Positions 17,423 to 27,266 of a DNA stretch of 64,000 bases are shown in pieces. Below the pieces are notes generated by a model that was given only the letters and a program-made list of their open reading frames with translations, was not told where the DNA came from and did not search any database. Source of the stretch: Bog-756 sp963727955. Its GTDB lineage: Bacteria; Actinomycetota; Acidimicrobiia; Acidimicrobiales; RAAP-2. The stretch is from NCBI GenBank assembly GCA_963727955.1, contig CAVSII010000010.1, forward strand, positions 1 through 64,000. Reading direction: 5' to 3'. Made by a program: the position numbers and the translations under genes. Positions within the stretch are counted from its first letter, which is position 1; every line of letters starts with the position of its first letter.

Positions 17423-17770
17423 GGGGGTGACAGGCTTCGACTCTGGTCATTGATATAGGAGAAGCGAGCCGTGGTCTCCGGAGCCACGTTAAAGAGCCGG
17501 AACCAAAAATAAATGCCGAGCCTCAGCTCGTCATCGCAGCCTAGAAACTGCGACGTCCGACCGGTCTCAGTCCCACAGGCCGGAACCGGGCGCCATCACG
17601 TGGGACTCACCTAGCCGGTCTGGCCGACGGGCCGCTAGGGAAAACTCAGTCGGATACGGACCGCCACAGCTGCCAGTGGACGTAGCGATCCCGACAACCT
17701 AAAACTGGCTGCGCTCGGAGAAGTCCTATTGAGAGGCCGGAGGACGCGGGTTCGATTCCCGCCACCTCCA
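17423..17770 (+). ncRNA. ssrA: Transfer-messenger RNA (tmRNA)
   Basis: The 5' end GGGGGTG pairs with the 3' CACCTCC (17763-17769) to form the acceptor stem, the conserved 5' GACAGGCTTCGAC follows, and the T-arm GGGTTCGATTCCC lies near the 3' end. The CCA is not encoded (CGA follows). The mRNA-like part contains GTTAAA at 17488 and a reading frame that ends EPQLVIAA before TAG at 17542-17544. If translation resumes at 17494, the tag would be EPEPKINAEPQLVIAA. The exact resume codon cannot be fixed by eye. A strong terminator follows at once. Confidence 0.95.
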
Positions 17771-17774
17771 CGAT

Positions 17775-17813
17775 CGCCTGGCCTGTTTTCCCGCAGGCCA
17801 GGCGGTTTTTTTT
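17775..17813 (+). terminator. Intrinsic terminator of ssrA
   Basis: A perfect 11-bp stem, CGCCTGGCCTG with CAGGCCAGGCG, encloses the 8-nt loop TTTTCCCG and is followed by a G and eight Ts. It starts five bases after the tmRNA 3' end. The remaining 17814-18035 has no gene I can support. Confidence 0.93.
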
Positions 17814-18035
17814 GGCGGTCGGGCGTGGGTACGCAACACGACGCACAGCAGGAAACAGGAGGGACTGACGATGGGGCACAGAGGCGATCGTCGTCCTCAC
17901 TCCCGGCCACCGCCTCCGAGGAATGATCTATCGGCGCCATAGAACGGCCGAGGTGCCCAACGAATGGCTCGGGACCCACCGTCGCCACTCCTATGGTCAC
18001 GACGGCATCGGCTGACTCGTCCTTCAGCTGGGCAG

Positions 18036-21000
18036 TCAGTTGACAGTAAAGGTACTTAAACTTGTCGCGGCGCCATTGGCGGTGGTGACGGTGACGGGGC
18101 CTGTCGTCGCGCCGATGGGTACCGAGGTTACAATCCTCTTCGCCTTATCGGTCGTAATCATTGCGCCCATACCGTTGAAGGTGACACTGGCACCTGTGAG
18201 GTTGGTGCCTACGATTGTCACTTTCTTTCCGACGGGGCCGATCGAAGGCGACACTCTGGTGATCGTGGGAACGACGGACTTGCACGAAAGCACCAGTTCG
18301 AGGCTTGTCGCCGGTGGCGGCAAAGAGAACGGTGCCGTGGTGACGAAGCGTTGGTGCGGCTTGGAGGGATCGGTACAACCACTCGCCGACGCCCGCACCT
18401 CGTAGTACCCGGCGATCGCGTCCCAGCCGAAGATCCCGCCCGCTGAGGTCGTGTCCGGATTGATCCGGTTGGCCGGCGACATGACCGCTGAGCCGTTCGG
18501 CACCTCCCTGAACGGACCGGAAGCCGTCCTGGACGACAACAACTCGACCTTCGCCCGAGCGATGGGCGCTCCGTTCGTATCGACCACCGCACCGCTCGGG
18601 TCGATGTATATGTTGAAGCTGAACTGATCCGTGCTCCCACCCGGGCAGCTGATATCGATGGTCACTACCCCGGCACCGTGCACAGGATGTAGGGCCGGTA
18701 TCGTGCCGACGTAGTCGCCACTTCCCACCGGAGTTTCCGTAAGGGCACCGGTGACCGTGTTGGGCACCCCCGTCTGGGTGTTGATGGCGGTGAGGGCGAA
18801 CGAACCACCACCGTTCGGACAGGACATGACCGACAACGTATTGGTCGACTCCCAATAGAGACCCGGAATTCCCCCATTCGCCGTATAAGTACCGGTACCC
18901 GCAATCGTCGTTCCGGTCGGAGGAAGTGTCGGCCCGGCTAAGGCGAAGTCGATCGGCACCGTCCCAGCAAAAAGGGAGAGTGGGCCCTGGGCCTGCTCCA
19001 GGAGCGTGCTGCCCGACGGTGGCCAGGCCGAGACCTCGTATTGCCCGGGCGGAAGGTTGCTCACGCTGTAGCTACCTGCCGTCGAGGTGATCGCCGCGTA
19101 GCACGTCGGAGATGCCGTTCCCGTGGTGCAGATCTGAACCTGCGCATGGGCCACAGGCTGGGAGGTCATGCTGTCTGTGACGGTACCTTCAACCGTCGGA
19201 GGCCCCCCGGGCAGGTACACCGTCTCGGTTTCGGTGGCGCAGGTACTCCGCGAGGCCAGGTCGTTCGCATCTCCGCTGTAGGCCGCCTGCCAGTAGTAGT
19301 TCCCGGGGGTGGACAGGGAAACGGGACTCGAGGGCGGTACGGATCCATCGGTGACCGAGACCGTGCTGCTGCTGTTGGGAACCGGGTTACTGCAAAGGTT
19401 GTCGGTGTACAGGGTGTAAGTAACCGAACCGCCTGCCGTGGACACGCCGGGACCTGCGAGTGTTGCCGAGTCTGTGACCGCAGTGTTCTCGGGCACGTGC
19501 AACGACGACCCCGAGTTGGGCCCATCGGACAGCATCGTCGTCACGGAGGTGCCCGATGGAAGTCTGACGAAGAAACACCCGTCGGTGCTCGTGTCGGAAC
19601 TGGCGGGATAGTTGGGATCTCCGGAGTAGTAGCCGCCGAAGCACCAGTAGCCGCCGGAAGTCGGGATGAAGGGCATCGAGGTGGCCGTGGCGGTGGTGCC
19701 GGAACCGCCAACGGTGGTCACGTTCACCGGGCCAGAACCCACCGGGTTGGCCGTGGACGTGCACGGTTGCGGTGTCGCCGTCGGTCCGCACTCGTAGAAG
19801 CTCACCGTCATGGTGGGAGGTCCATCGGCAATGGTGCCGGTCACCGTGGCCGTGTCAGTGTTGCTGGACCCCAACGCAATGATCGAGCTGGCCGGCGTGG
19901 TCGTGGTTCCGGTGACGGCGAAGCACTCGTCGGTGGTGCTGTCCGAGCTCGAAGAGTAGTTCGAGTCTCCGGAGTAGTACCCGGCGAAGCACCAGTAGCC
20001 GCCGGCGTCGGGGGTGAAGGGCACCGAGGTGGCGCTGGCGGTGACACCGGAAGCCGTGTCGAAGCCCACGGGGCCGGAGCCCACCGGATTGGCGGTGGAA
20101 GTACACGGTTGCGGTGTGGCCGTCGGGCCACACTCGTAGAAGCTCACCGTACCGGTAGGACTGCCCAAGGTCGCGTTGCCGGTCACGGTGGCCGTGTCAG
20201 TGTTGCTGGTCCCCAACGTCATGGTCGAGCTGAGTGGCGCCGTGGTGGTCGTGGTGAAACTAGTCGAGGTGACGTCGAACGGCGTCACGGACTCCACCGT
20301 GCCCAGGCTGGTCCCCTGTGCAGTCTGATAGGCATCGTCGGGGCCATCACCGGGCAACGGCGTCGTGTTCGACTCGTCGATGTAGATGTTGTAGGTCCCT
20401 GGCGTCAGGCCGGGCGGCACCTGGAAGGTTCCCGACGGTTGGCCCGGCGACATGGTGCAAGTGTTGGGAGACACGTTGGGGCCCACAGTGCCGCTTTCGG
20501 GCCCATTGCACGTATAGCTATTGGCCGAAATCGTCACCGACGAGTTGGCGACCGGTATGGCACTTTCCCGGGTGGTACCGATGAAGACACCGGGTGCCGT
20601 CACCGGGTACATCGCACCAACCTGGTCGTCCCCATACGGTCCGGTATTGGGTGCGCCCCGCGTTGAGCCCCACCAGTTGGTTCCGCCGGTCAGGCTCACC
20701 GTGTCGCCCACGCCCGCACCGGGGGAGGACAGGGACGCGGTGGGCTGCTGAGGGACGGGCTGGCCGTTGTAGAAGATGTCCATGGTGCTGTTGTCGTACG
20801 ACGAGCCCTGGGCGGAACTCGAAGCCGTGATGCTGCACGACACATAACCCTCGTCCACATCGGCCTGGGACGGAGGACAGGTGGCATTGGTGGTGTCGCT
20901 GTTGCCCCCGGCAGACAGGCTGCCCAGTTCGGCCTGGCAATCCCCACCGTTTACCCACGGGGTCGGGGTGGTCAGGATCGACCCCGATCCAAAGTCGCTG

Positions 21001-22104
21001 AATTCGCTGCTCCCCAAGTTGACGACGACGTCCAAGTAGCAGCCGCCGGTACCGAGATAGTCGTTCGACAATGGCAGGTCAGTCTGGACGGCCGACGGGT
21101 TCGCGTCGGTGGGGGTAGGCAGGGGGTTGGCGGCATTGACCGCAAAGGCGCCTCCCAAGTCCGAATACACTTCGGCATCCGTGCACGCCGGGTCGTTTGA
21201 CGTGGAGCCGAGCGTTTCGCCGTTGGTGATCGGCTGACCGAAGGCGGACTGTGATCCATTCTGCTCGAGGTCACGGGCGGGGTCGAACATCGACACCGCA
21301 CCCTGGCTCGACGCCCACTGGCACTCCCCGTAGTCACCGAGGACGATGTCACCCGTAACGCTCCCTGAAATTGTTGGTGAACGTCACGCTGATAGTGCCT
21401 GTCGTTTCACTGGCCGCCGCTCCCTCGTAGCCGCAGATGTACACGTAGCCAGCATTGAGGTTCTTGTAAAAGCTCCCCCAGGTGACCCCCGATGGTGCGG
21501 CACCGACGGAGATGCTCAGCAGCGGCAGTCCGCCGTTGGCGGTCGTTACTCCGGTGGCCTGGGCGTCATAGCAGAAGTTCTGGCCCGATTCAGCATTGGT
21601 GTATTGATATGCGGGGAATGTAGGAGCAGGTGGTTCCACAGTGAGATTCAACGCACCGGAGGTGGCGTTGGGCGCACCGCCAGTACCGCCTGTGGCGAGG
21701 AATGTCGCCGAGTAGTAGCCGTCGTCGGCCAGAGTCGGCATCTCGGTAACCTTGCAGGTCAGGCTGTAGTGCTCGGCTGTCCCCGACCCTGACGTGCTCT
21801 GGGCGCATTGGCCGAAAGTGGCATCGTCGGGCAGGGATCCGGAATTGACGACGATCGACGCGGGATAATTGCCGGGGCCGGCGGAAGAGAAGCCCTCGCT
21901 GTAGCAGACGACCGAATAGCTGTCCGCTTCCCCTGCGGCAAAGGTCACCGAGGATCCGTTGGTTGCTGGCGCCGAGCAAATGGTGTTCAGCGTGCCGGCA
22001 GACGCCGGTGTGGCGGTACCGATTGTCATCAGGGTGACACCACTCAACAACGAGACGGCAATGGCGTTCGCCAGTAATAGCCGAGTGGCAATGGGACGTT
22101 TCAT
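18036..22104 (-). pseudogene. Giant secreted Ig-like/TIG repeat protein, split by frameshift
   Basis: The gene begins at ATG 22104 with a signal peptide (MKRPIATRLLLANAIAV...ASAG) and is open for 251 codons to a TGA at 21349. The following frame, open from about 21385 to 18036, continues as GDIVLGDYGECQW and encodes a further ~1,100 residues, so a one-base shift lies within 21349-21385. Downstream domains include several Ig-like units, two of them close copies carrying GGYWCF(A/G)GYYSGD, then a carboxypeptidase-regulatory-like domain (VEGTVTDSMTSQPVAHAQVQI) and a C-terminal IPT/TIG domain (ITRVSPSIGPVGKKVTIVG). Intact, it would be a surface protein of about 1,350 residues. No sortase motif or membrane anchor is seen at the C-terminus. 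It could be a true split gene or a sequence error. Confidence 0.75.
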
Positions 22105-22508
22105 GGGATCACCCGTTCCGCCGTACTTTTCGCCGATGGCATCGGGTGGAGAATGCAGCCCGGCTCCCCCGCCAGTGCCCTAGTCAGCGCACGATAGCTG
22201 CAAGCAGATCCGGAGGCAACCGGTTACTGAAGAGGGGAGGAGCCCGGTGGTGCAGGGCGCCAAAACATCAACCGTGCCAGAAGTCAGACTCTGCTTCAGA
22301 GCCAAAGACAGGACACCGGCGGACAACGGCATCACAGGATTTGATCGCTCCGACGGCTCGCCTCTCGGACGGCCCCGAAGGTGCAACCCAACCGCTTCGC
22401 GCACTCCCTACGCTTGTTACCAGGCATTGGGGGGACTCCGGCCCTCAAGTCGTGGAGACTCTTCTCCCCCACCCCTGTGCACCCTCGTAAACGGGTTCCA
22501 TGGACATG

Positions 22509-22546
22509 CCACGATGCCCTGCCCTGTTTTCCCGCAGGTCAGGGCA
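22509..22546. repeat. Second copy of the ssrA-terminator hairpin
   Basis: Aligned without gaps to 17768-17805, this 38-nt block matches at 31 positions, including CCACGAT, the 16-mer CCTGTTTTCCCGCAGG and the identical loop. Two stem pairs are swapped in a compensatory way (positions 8/37 and 9/36), so the hairpin is kept. There is no T-run after it. The 22105-22958 interval otherwise holds no gene that I can support; short frames there have no recognisable content. Confidence 0.6.
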
Positions 22547-22958
22547 TTGCTCCGTCAGCAATCGTGAACCGAATGACAGCCCAACTCATAAGGGTTCAAG
22601 CTGGTCGAGAGATCCCCGGACCGATACAGCAGATGGACCCATTGGCCGGTCGACACTTTTCTGCGCTGGTTAGGGCAACCCCACAGGAGGCGTCCCGCTC
22701 CGAGTCGGTTCGGTCGGTGCGGAAGCCACCCCTAGCCAAGAGCACCGGGCCCCAGAATGTGATGAGATGGTTGTGCAAGGCAGCACCGTGTCGGTGGTCC
22801 CTTGTCGTTGGGGGAATGTGCAACGGGCCGCCCGGAGGAGAGAGGCGGAATCGGCATGGAACGTACGAAAAGACGAACCGCAGCAGCTGGTCGAGACCGG
22901 CGTCGGCTGTGATGGGCGCTGACCGACGGTGATCCGCGGTGGGGACTGAGGGAGAGCG

Positions 22959-25001
22959 GTGACCTTCGCCGGCGTCCGAAACGTGGCCCTGGTCGGGCAC
23001 AACGGCTCGGGCAAGACCACGCTGGCCGAATCACTCCTCTTTGCCACCGGTACCATCTCCCGCCCGGGGAAGGTCGATGACGGCACGACCGTCAGCGATT
23101 TCGAACCCGAGGAAATCAAGTCCCACATGTCCATCTCGTTGGCCCTGGCGCCCTGCACGGTGGACGAGGTCAAGCTCAACATCATCGACACGCCTGGCTT
23201 CGCCGACTTCTTCGGCGAGGTGCGGGCCGCGTGCTCAGTGGTCGACCTCATGGTGCTCGTAGTCAGCGCGGTGGGCGGCGTAGAGGCGCAGACCCGGGCG
23301 GCCTGGACGCTGGGCGAAGAGCTCGGCTTGCCCCGGCTGATCTTCGTCAACAAGCTCGACCGGGAGCGGGCCAGTTTCGACCGTACACTCAGTGAGCTGC
23401 GAGAGTCCTTCGGGGCCGGGATCGCTCCCCTCGAGCTCCCGGTCGGGGGCGAGTCCGGGCTACGGGGGATCGCCGACCTGCTGACCGACGCGGCCATCAT
23501 CTACGAAAACGGCACTTCGACCACGGTCGCCATCCCCGACGACCTGGCCGCCACCGAGCACGAAGTGCGCGAGCAACTCGTCGAGGGGATCGTGGTGGGA
23601 GACGACGATCTCATGGAGCGCTATCTCGAGGGGGACGTCCCCTCCACCGCCGAGCTCGAGGGAACCCTCGCCTCCGGCGTCGCCCAAGGCGTGGTCTTTC
23701 CGGTCGTCTGCGGATCGGCGATGACCGGGGTAGGGGTCGACCGACTGGCCACGCTGCTGGCGGAGATCGCCCCTTCTCCCCAGTCGAGGCCGCCGGTTCT
23801 GGCCACCGAAGGCGACTCGGTGATCGAGGTGGCCTGTGATCCGAGGGGCAAGCCCCTCGCCCACGTGTTCAAGACGATCTCTGATCCCTATGTGGGAAAG
23901 ATCTCCCTGATGCGCGTCGATTCGGGGACTCTGTGCCCCGACGCCATCCTCAACAACACACGCACCCACAGCGAGGAGCGCCTCCACGTCTTGGAGCTCC
24001 TGCGGGGGAAGAACGCCATTCCGATCACCGAGGCGGGTGCGGGGGACATCGTGGCCGTCCCCAAGCTGGCCGACGTCCTCACCGGGGACACCCTGGGACC
24101 CAAGGGGAGCCAGCTCGTACTGGGTTCTGTCCCCCCCGAGCCAGTCTCCCTGGCGGTGGCCATCACCCCCCGGTCGAGGGGTGACGAGGACAAGCTCATG
24201 ACCGGCCTGCACCGGCTCCAGGAGGAGGACCCGACATTGCTCGTCGAGCGGGTCGATGAGACGCATCAGACCCTCTTACGGGGGACCGGTGAGACCCACC
24301 TGGCCGTGACCGCCGAGCGGTTGGCCCGCAAGTTCGGTGTCGAGGTCGCCACCGGCGAAGTCCTCATCCCCTACCGCGAGACCGTCACCGCGGCCAGCCA
24401 GGCCGAGGGCAAGTACAAGAAGCAGAGCGGCGGCCACGGCCAGTACGGGGTGGCGTCCATCCGTATCGAACCCCTGGACCGCGGCGCCGGCTTCGAGTTC
24501 ATCGACAAGGTGGTCGGCGGGGCCATCCCCCGGCAGTACATCCCGGCCGTGGAGAAGGGGGTCGTCGAGGCGATGACTCAGGGTGGCGTCCACGGGTATC
24601 CGGTGGTCGATGTGAGGGTGACCTGCCTCGACGGCAAGCACCACCCGGTGGACTCGTCGGAGATGAGCTTCAAGATGGCCGGTTCGCTGGCCTTCCAGGA
24701 AGCGATGGGGAAGGCGGCGCCCGTTCTCCTCGAGCCCATCTCACGTCTCGAGGTCACCGTACCCGTGAGCATGCAAGGGACGGTGCTCGGCGACCTCAAC
24801 GCGCGGCGCGGACGGGTCCAGGGAACCGACACGGCACCAATGAACATGCAGAGCATCGTGGCGCTCGTGCCTACGGCCGAAATCCAGCGCTACGCCGTGG
24901 ACCTGCGATCGCTGACCGGTGGGCGCGGACGGTTCCGGGCCGAGCACGACCACTACGACGTGATGCCGGCCAATCTCGTCGAGCGGATGGCCAAGTCCTA
25001 A
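22959..25001 (+). CDS. Elongation factor G-like GTPase (EF-G2)
   Basis: A 680-residue translational GTPase. G1 is GHNGSGKTT, with Asn and Ser where canonical EF-G has a different loop; G3 is DTPGF and G4 is NKLD. Domain II follows (HVFKTISDPYVGKISLMRVDSG), then domain IV with GGHGQYG and the C-terminal domain with MQGTVLGDLNARRGRVQG. The short switch I region (VSDFEPEEIKSHMSI) is typical of the EF-G2 branch, which is distinct from the essential EF-G and has an unsettled role. The GTG start is preceded by GGAGAG. No rps or tuf genes adjoin it. Confidence 0.93.
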   Translation: MTFAGVRNVALVGHNGSGKTTLAESLLFATGTISRPGKVDDGTTVSDFEPEEIKSHMSISLALAPCTVDEVKLNIIDTPGFADFFGEVRAACSVVDLMVLVVSAVGGVEAQTRAAWTLGEELGLPRLIFVNKLDRERASFDRTLSELRESFGAGIAPLELPVGGESGLRGIADLLTDAAIIYENGTSTTVAIPDDLAATEHEVREQLVEGIVVGDDDLMERYLEGDVPSTAELEGTLASGVAQGVVFPVVCGSAMTGVGVDRLATLLAEIAPSPQSRPPVLATEGDSVIEVACDPRGKPLAHVFKTISDPYVGKISLMRVDSGTLCPDAILNNTRTHSEERLHVLELLRGKNAIPITEAGAGDIVAVPKLADVLTGDTLGPKGSQLVLGSVPPEPVSLAVAITPRSRGDEDKLMTGLHRLQEEDPTLLVERVDETHQTLLRGTGETHLAVTAERLARKFGVEVATGEVLIPYRETVTAASQAEGKYKKQSGGHGQYGVASIRIEPLDRGAGFEFIDKVVGGAIPRQYIPAVEKGVVEAMTQGGVHGYPVVDVRVTCLDGKHHPVDSSEMSFKMAGSLAFQEAMGKAAPVLLEPISRLEVTVPVSMQGTVLGDLNARRGRVQGTDTAPMNMQSIVALVPTAEIQRYAVDLRSLTGGRGRFRAEHDHYDVMPANLVERMAKS

Positions 25002-25111
25002 GCCGGGGGGACCCGGACTGCCCGTGTATAGCCTCCGCCGAGGTTCGTCCCCCTCTCTTTCGTTTACTGGATGGGCGTGGTGGGCCATGCGTGAGTCTCG
25101 CCCAGAGGGTG

Positions 25112-25149
25112 GAAAGGCCCCCCGCCATTTGCTCGGCGGGGGGCCTTTC
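25112..25149 (+). terminator. GC-rich hairpin downstream of EF-G2
   Basis: A 15-bp perfect stem, GAAAGGCCCCCCGCC with GGCGGGGGGCCTTTC, encloses an 8-nt loop, 110 bp after the EF-G2 stop. The T-run is weak (TTTCTGG). Placement and strength suggest transcription termination. Confidence 0.7.
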
Positions 25150-25596
25150 TGGTGACGCAACGGGGACGTGGAGGAGGCTGTGGTTGGGTGTCCCGTCGTT
25201 GGTCACTCCCCCATGTATCAACGTTGACGGGCCGTCGGGCGTTACCGGGCTTCTCACCATGAGGCTCAAACGACCAGTGAGCTAGGCGCCAGGCCGGGAG
25301 CCCGCCCACTCCCTCCGGCCCGGCAACTCGAAAGATACCCAGGCAATCTTGGAAAAACCTTGGGAACCGCCTCGAGGGCGCCGGACCCTGAGCGGGGCGG
25401 CGGGTCCTCGCTCGACGGGCGGGCTACCTCGGAAACCACTGTGTGATGGCGAGCAGGCCAACGATCACGGAGCGCCTTCCCCCGGAAGGGTGTAGACCTG
25501 TGGGTGTCGCCGGGTCAGCAGTAGTACCGGGGGGATTCCACTCAACTGGCCCGGCGGTGGGGTGGGGGCTACAGGAGCGTTGCCCGTCGGCGCAGG

Positions 25597-25794
25597 TCAC
25601 TCGTAAGGCAGGTCGAAGCGCGGGAAGAACACGATCCCCGACTCTTGAGCAAGCGTCTGGCAACCCTCGCACTCCGCGTCCAATCCGATCACCAGACTTC
25701 CGGCCGTACTCTCCGCAGATCGACCGGGCAGTGGCGTACCTACACTTCCGCACACATCGCAAGCGAGCGGAGACTTCTCCGTCGGCACACCCAC
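25597..25794 (-). CDS. Possible small zinc-ribbon protein
   Basis: A 65-residue frame with two CxxC pairs: LACDVCGSVG near residue 11 and AECEGCQTL near residue 42. This spacing could bind one zinc ion. It starts at GTG and ends SGIVFFPRFDLPYE. I do not recognise the family. It is the only plausible gene between EF-G2 and the FG-GAP remnant; the rest of 25002-25984, apart from the hairpin, shows nothing I can support. Confidence 0.4.
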   Translation of the reverse strand: MGVPTEKSPLACDVCGSVGTPLPGRSAESTAGSLVIGLDAECEGCQTLAQESGIVFFPRFDLPYE

Positions 25795-25984
25795 AGCCTA
25801 TCGATACGGTCCGTGGATAGTGCCGGGCCCGGAGCCGGGCGGCGGAACCCTGCTCGACGGGCCCGGCTGTCGGCACGTTAGTGGAACGCGTTCTAAGTCC
25901 GAACCGCGCAAGAAAGCTTCACTTTCCCATGTCAGGGACTATCCCCGCCAAAGGCGTGAGGATGACGCGGAAATTGACAGGAAG

Positions 25985-26243
25985 CCGTTCGGCTTCCAGG
26001 TGGCACTGTCTGGTACGTCGGTAGCGGCAGGGGCTCCACTCGACAACAGCTGCACGGGAGCCGTCTTCGTCTTCCCGAAGGTGGGTGGCACCTGGCCAAG
26101 GACCAGTCCGACCGAACTCACGGCCAGCGACGGTGCTCCCTACGATTGCTTCGGCTACGAGGGGCTCACCGCCATCAGCCAGAGTCATCGCCGTGGGCGC
26201 CTCCACCTTGAACGGCAATCTCTACTTCTTCGAGAAGAATCAG
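25985..26243 (+). pseudogene. Decayed FG-GAP/beta-propeller repeat remnant
   Basis: One frame reads FGFQVALSGTSVAAGAPLDN, then TGAVFVFPKVGGTW and TELTASDGAPYDCFGYEGL. This is the signature of FG-GAP-type repeats in secreted beta-propeller proteins, in which each unit reads like FGxSVAISGxTVVVGAP...GAAYVF...LTASDGA. After about 26170 the next repeat continues in another frame as VIAVGASTLNGNLYFFEKN, so at least one shift has occurred. There is no start, signal peptide or further repeat. It looks like the relic of a larger surface-protein gene; its frame was not maintained. Confidence 0.65.
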
Positions 26244-26378
26244 CGGGTCCGCTCGAGGCCTGCTCTGGGGCCGGTCACCCTCCGGGGCCAGCGCACAGGT
26301 ACGCAGTCGGTCGTGGGGCGCGACGGGCCTGTTGAGGCGACGTTGTCCGACTGGGCTGTTTGGCGGCAGAATCGGGCC

Positions 26379-27218
26379 ATGCTCACCAGGTCATCTGGAA
26401 ATTTGACTCTCCGATCCGAGCCGGTATCCCCCGCCGCGGAGCGCCTCCAGAGCGACGGCTACGTAGTCGTCGGCGGCGTATTCGACGTCGACGAGGTCGC
26501 AGCGCTGTGCACCGATATCGAACGGGTCTTCGACCAGTATCCGCCCGACGACCGTGGGGATCCCCCCGAGCAGTCAGGCCCCTTTCGTTATGAGACGCTC
26601 AACAGGAGCGGCCCGGCCCAGCGTGCCGTGGCCCACCCACGCATCCTCGAGGTCATCGAGCCCCTCTTGGGCGAGGACTGCCACATCATCGCCAACACCA
26701 CGTGGTGGCAACGTCCGGGCCAGAACGAGCATCTCGGACGCTTCTGGCATATCGACGCGGGCCCACATGTCCCTCGTCAGGCGGGGATCCCGTGGGACCG
26801 CCGCATCCCCTATCCCGTCTTCGCCGTCGCCGCCCATCTCTACCTGTGGGATTGTCCGATCGAAGCGGGACCGACCGGGGTGATCCCTGGAAGTCACACC
26901 TCGGGACAAGCACCTCCCGCCAACAGGGTGGCCGATGACAACCTGGAGTGGGAAGGGCGCAGTGCCCTTCCGATCGTGGCCACGGCGGGTGACGTCGCCC
27001 TCTTCGTGTCGGATGTCTGGCATCGACGGATGCCGTCGGGACCCGGCGACCCCGGTCGGATGTTCATCCAGTGCCACTACGGGCGTCGGGACATCGCCCA
27101 AAGGATCCGACCCACATCGTCGGTTAACCACCTCTCGGAGGAGGCCTTGGAGCGCGCCCGGACGCCGAGAGAACGCACCCTGGCCGGCCTCCACCCCCTC
27201 GGTTTCTACGACGGCTAA
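26379..27218 (+). CDS. Phytanoyl-CoA dioxygenase (PhyH) family protein 2
   Basis: A 279-residue Fe(II)/2-oxoglutarate oxygenase. The N-terminal part LQSDGYVVVGGVFDVDEVAALC is the usual PhyH opening. The metal site is FWHIDAGPH (H-x-D) and VWHRRMPSGPGDPGRMF (distal His and Arg). GPTGVIPGSHTSGQAPP is the conserved loop between them. Start ATG 26379 is chosen because the family N-terminus follows within 25 residues. Substrate unknown. It converges on the ABC binding-protein gene, with 48 bp between stops. Confidence 0.87.
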   Translation: MLTRSSGNLTLRSEPVSPAAERLQSDGYVVVGGVFDVDEVAALCTDIERVFDQYPPDDRGDPPEQSGPFRYETLNRSGPAQRAVAHPRILEVIEPLLGEDCHIIANTTWWQRPGQNEHLGRFWHIDAGPHVPRQAGIPWDRRIPYPVFAVAAHLYLWDCPIEAGPTGVIPGSHTSGQAPPANRVADDNLEWEGRSALPIVATAGDVALFVSDVWHRRMPSGPGDPGRMFIQCHYGRRDIAQRIRPTSSVNHLSEEALERARTPRERTLAGLHPLGFYDG

Positions 27219-27266
27219 CGGAACGCTGGCTGCCTACGGGCCGGAGCACATGGCACCGGGCGACGG

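Noticed and set aside
19041..20666. 541-codon plus-strand frame
   Set aside because: It is antisense to the Ig-like surface protein, has Arg/Gly-rich content with no domain, and matches the usual high-GC shadow pattern.
22247..22567. Reading frames in the 22.1-22.9 kb gap
   Set aside because: No domain, no ribosome site and no agreement in codon use between strands; the region is better explained as non-coding with a hairpin.
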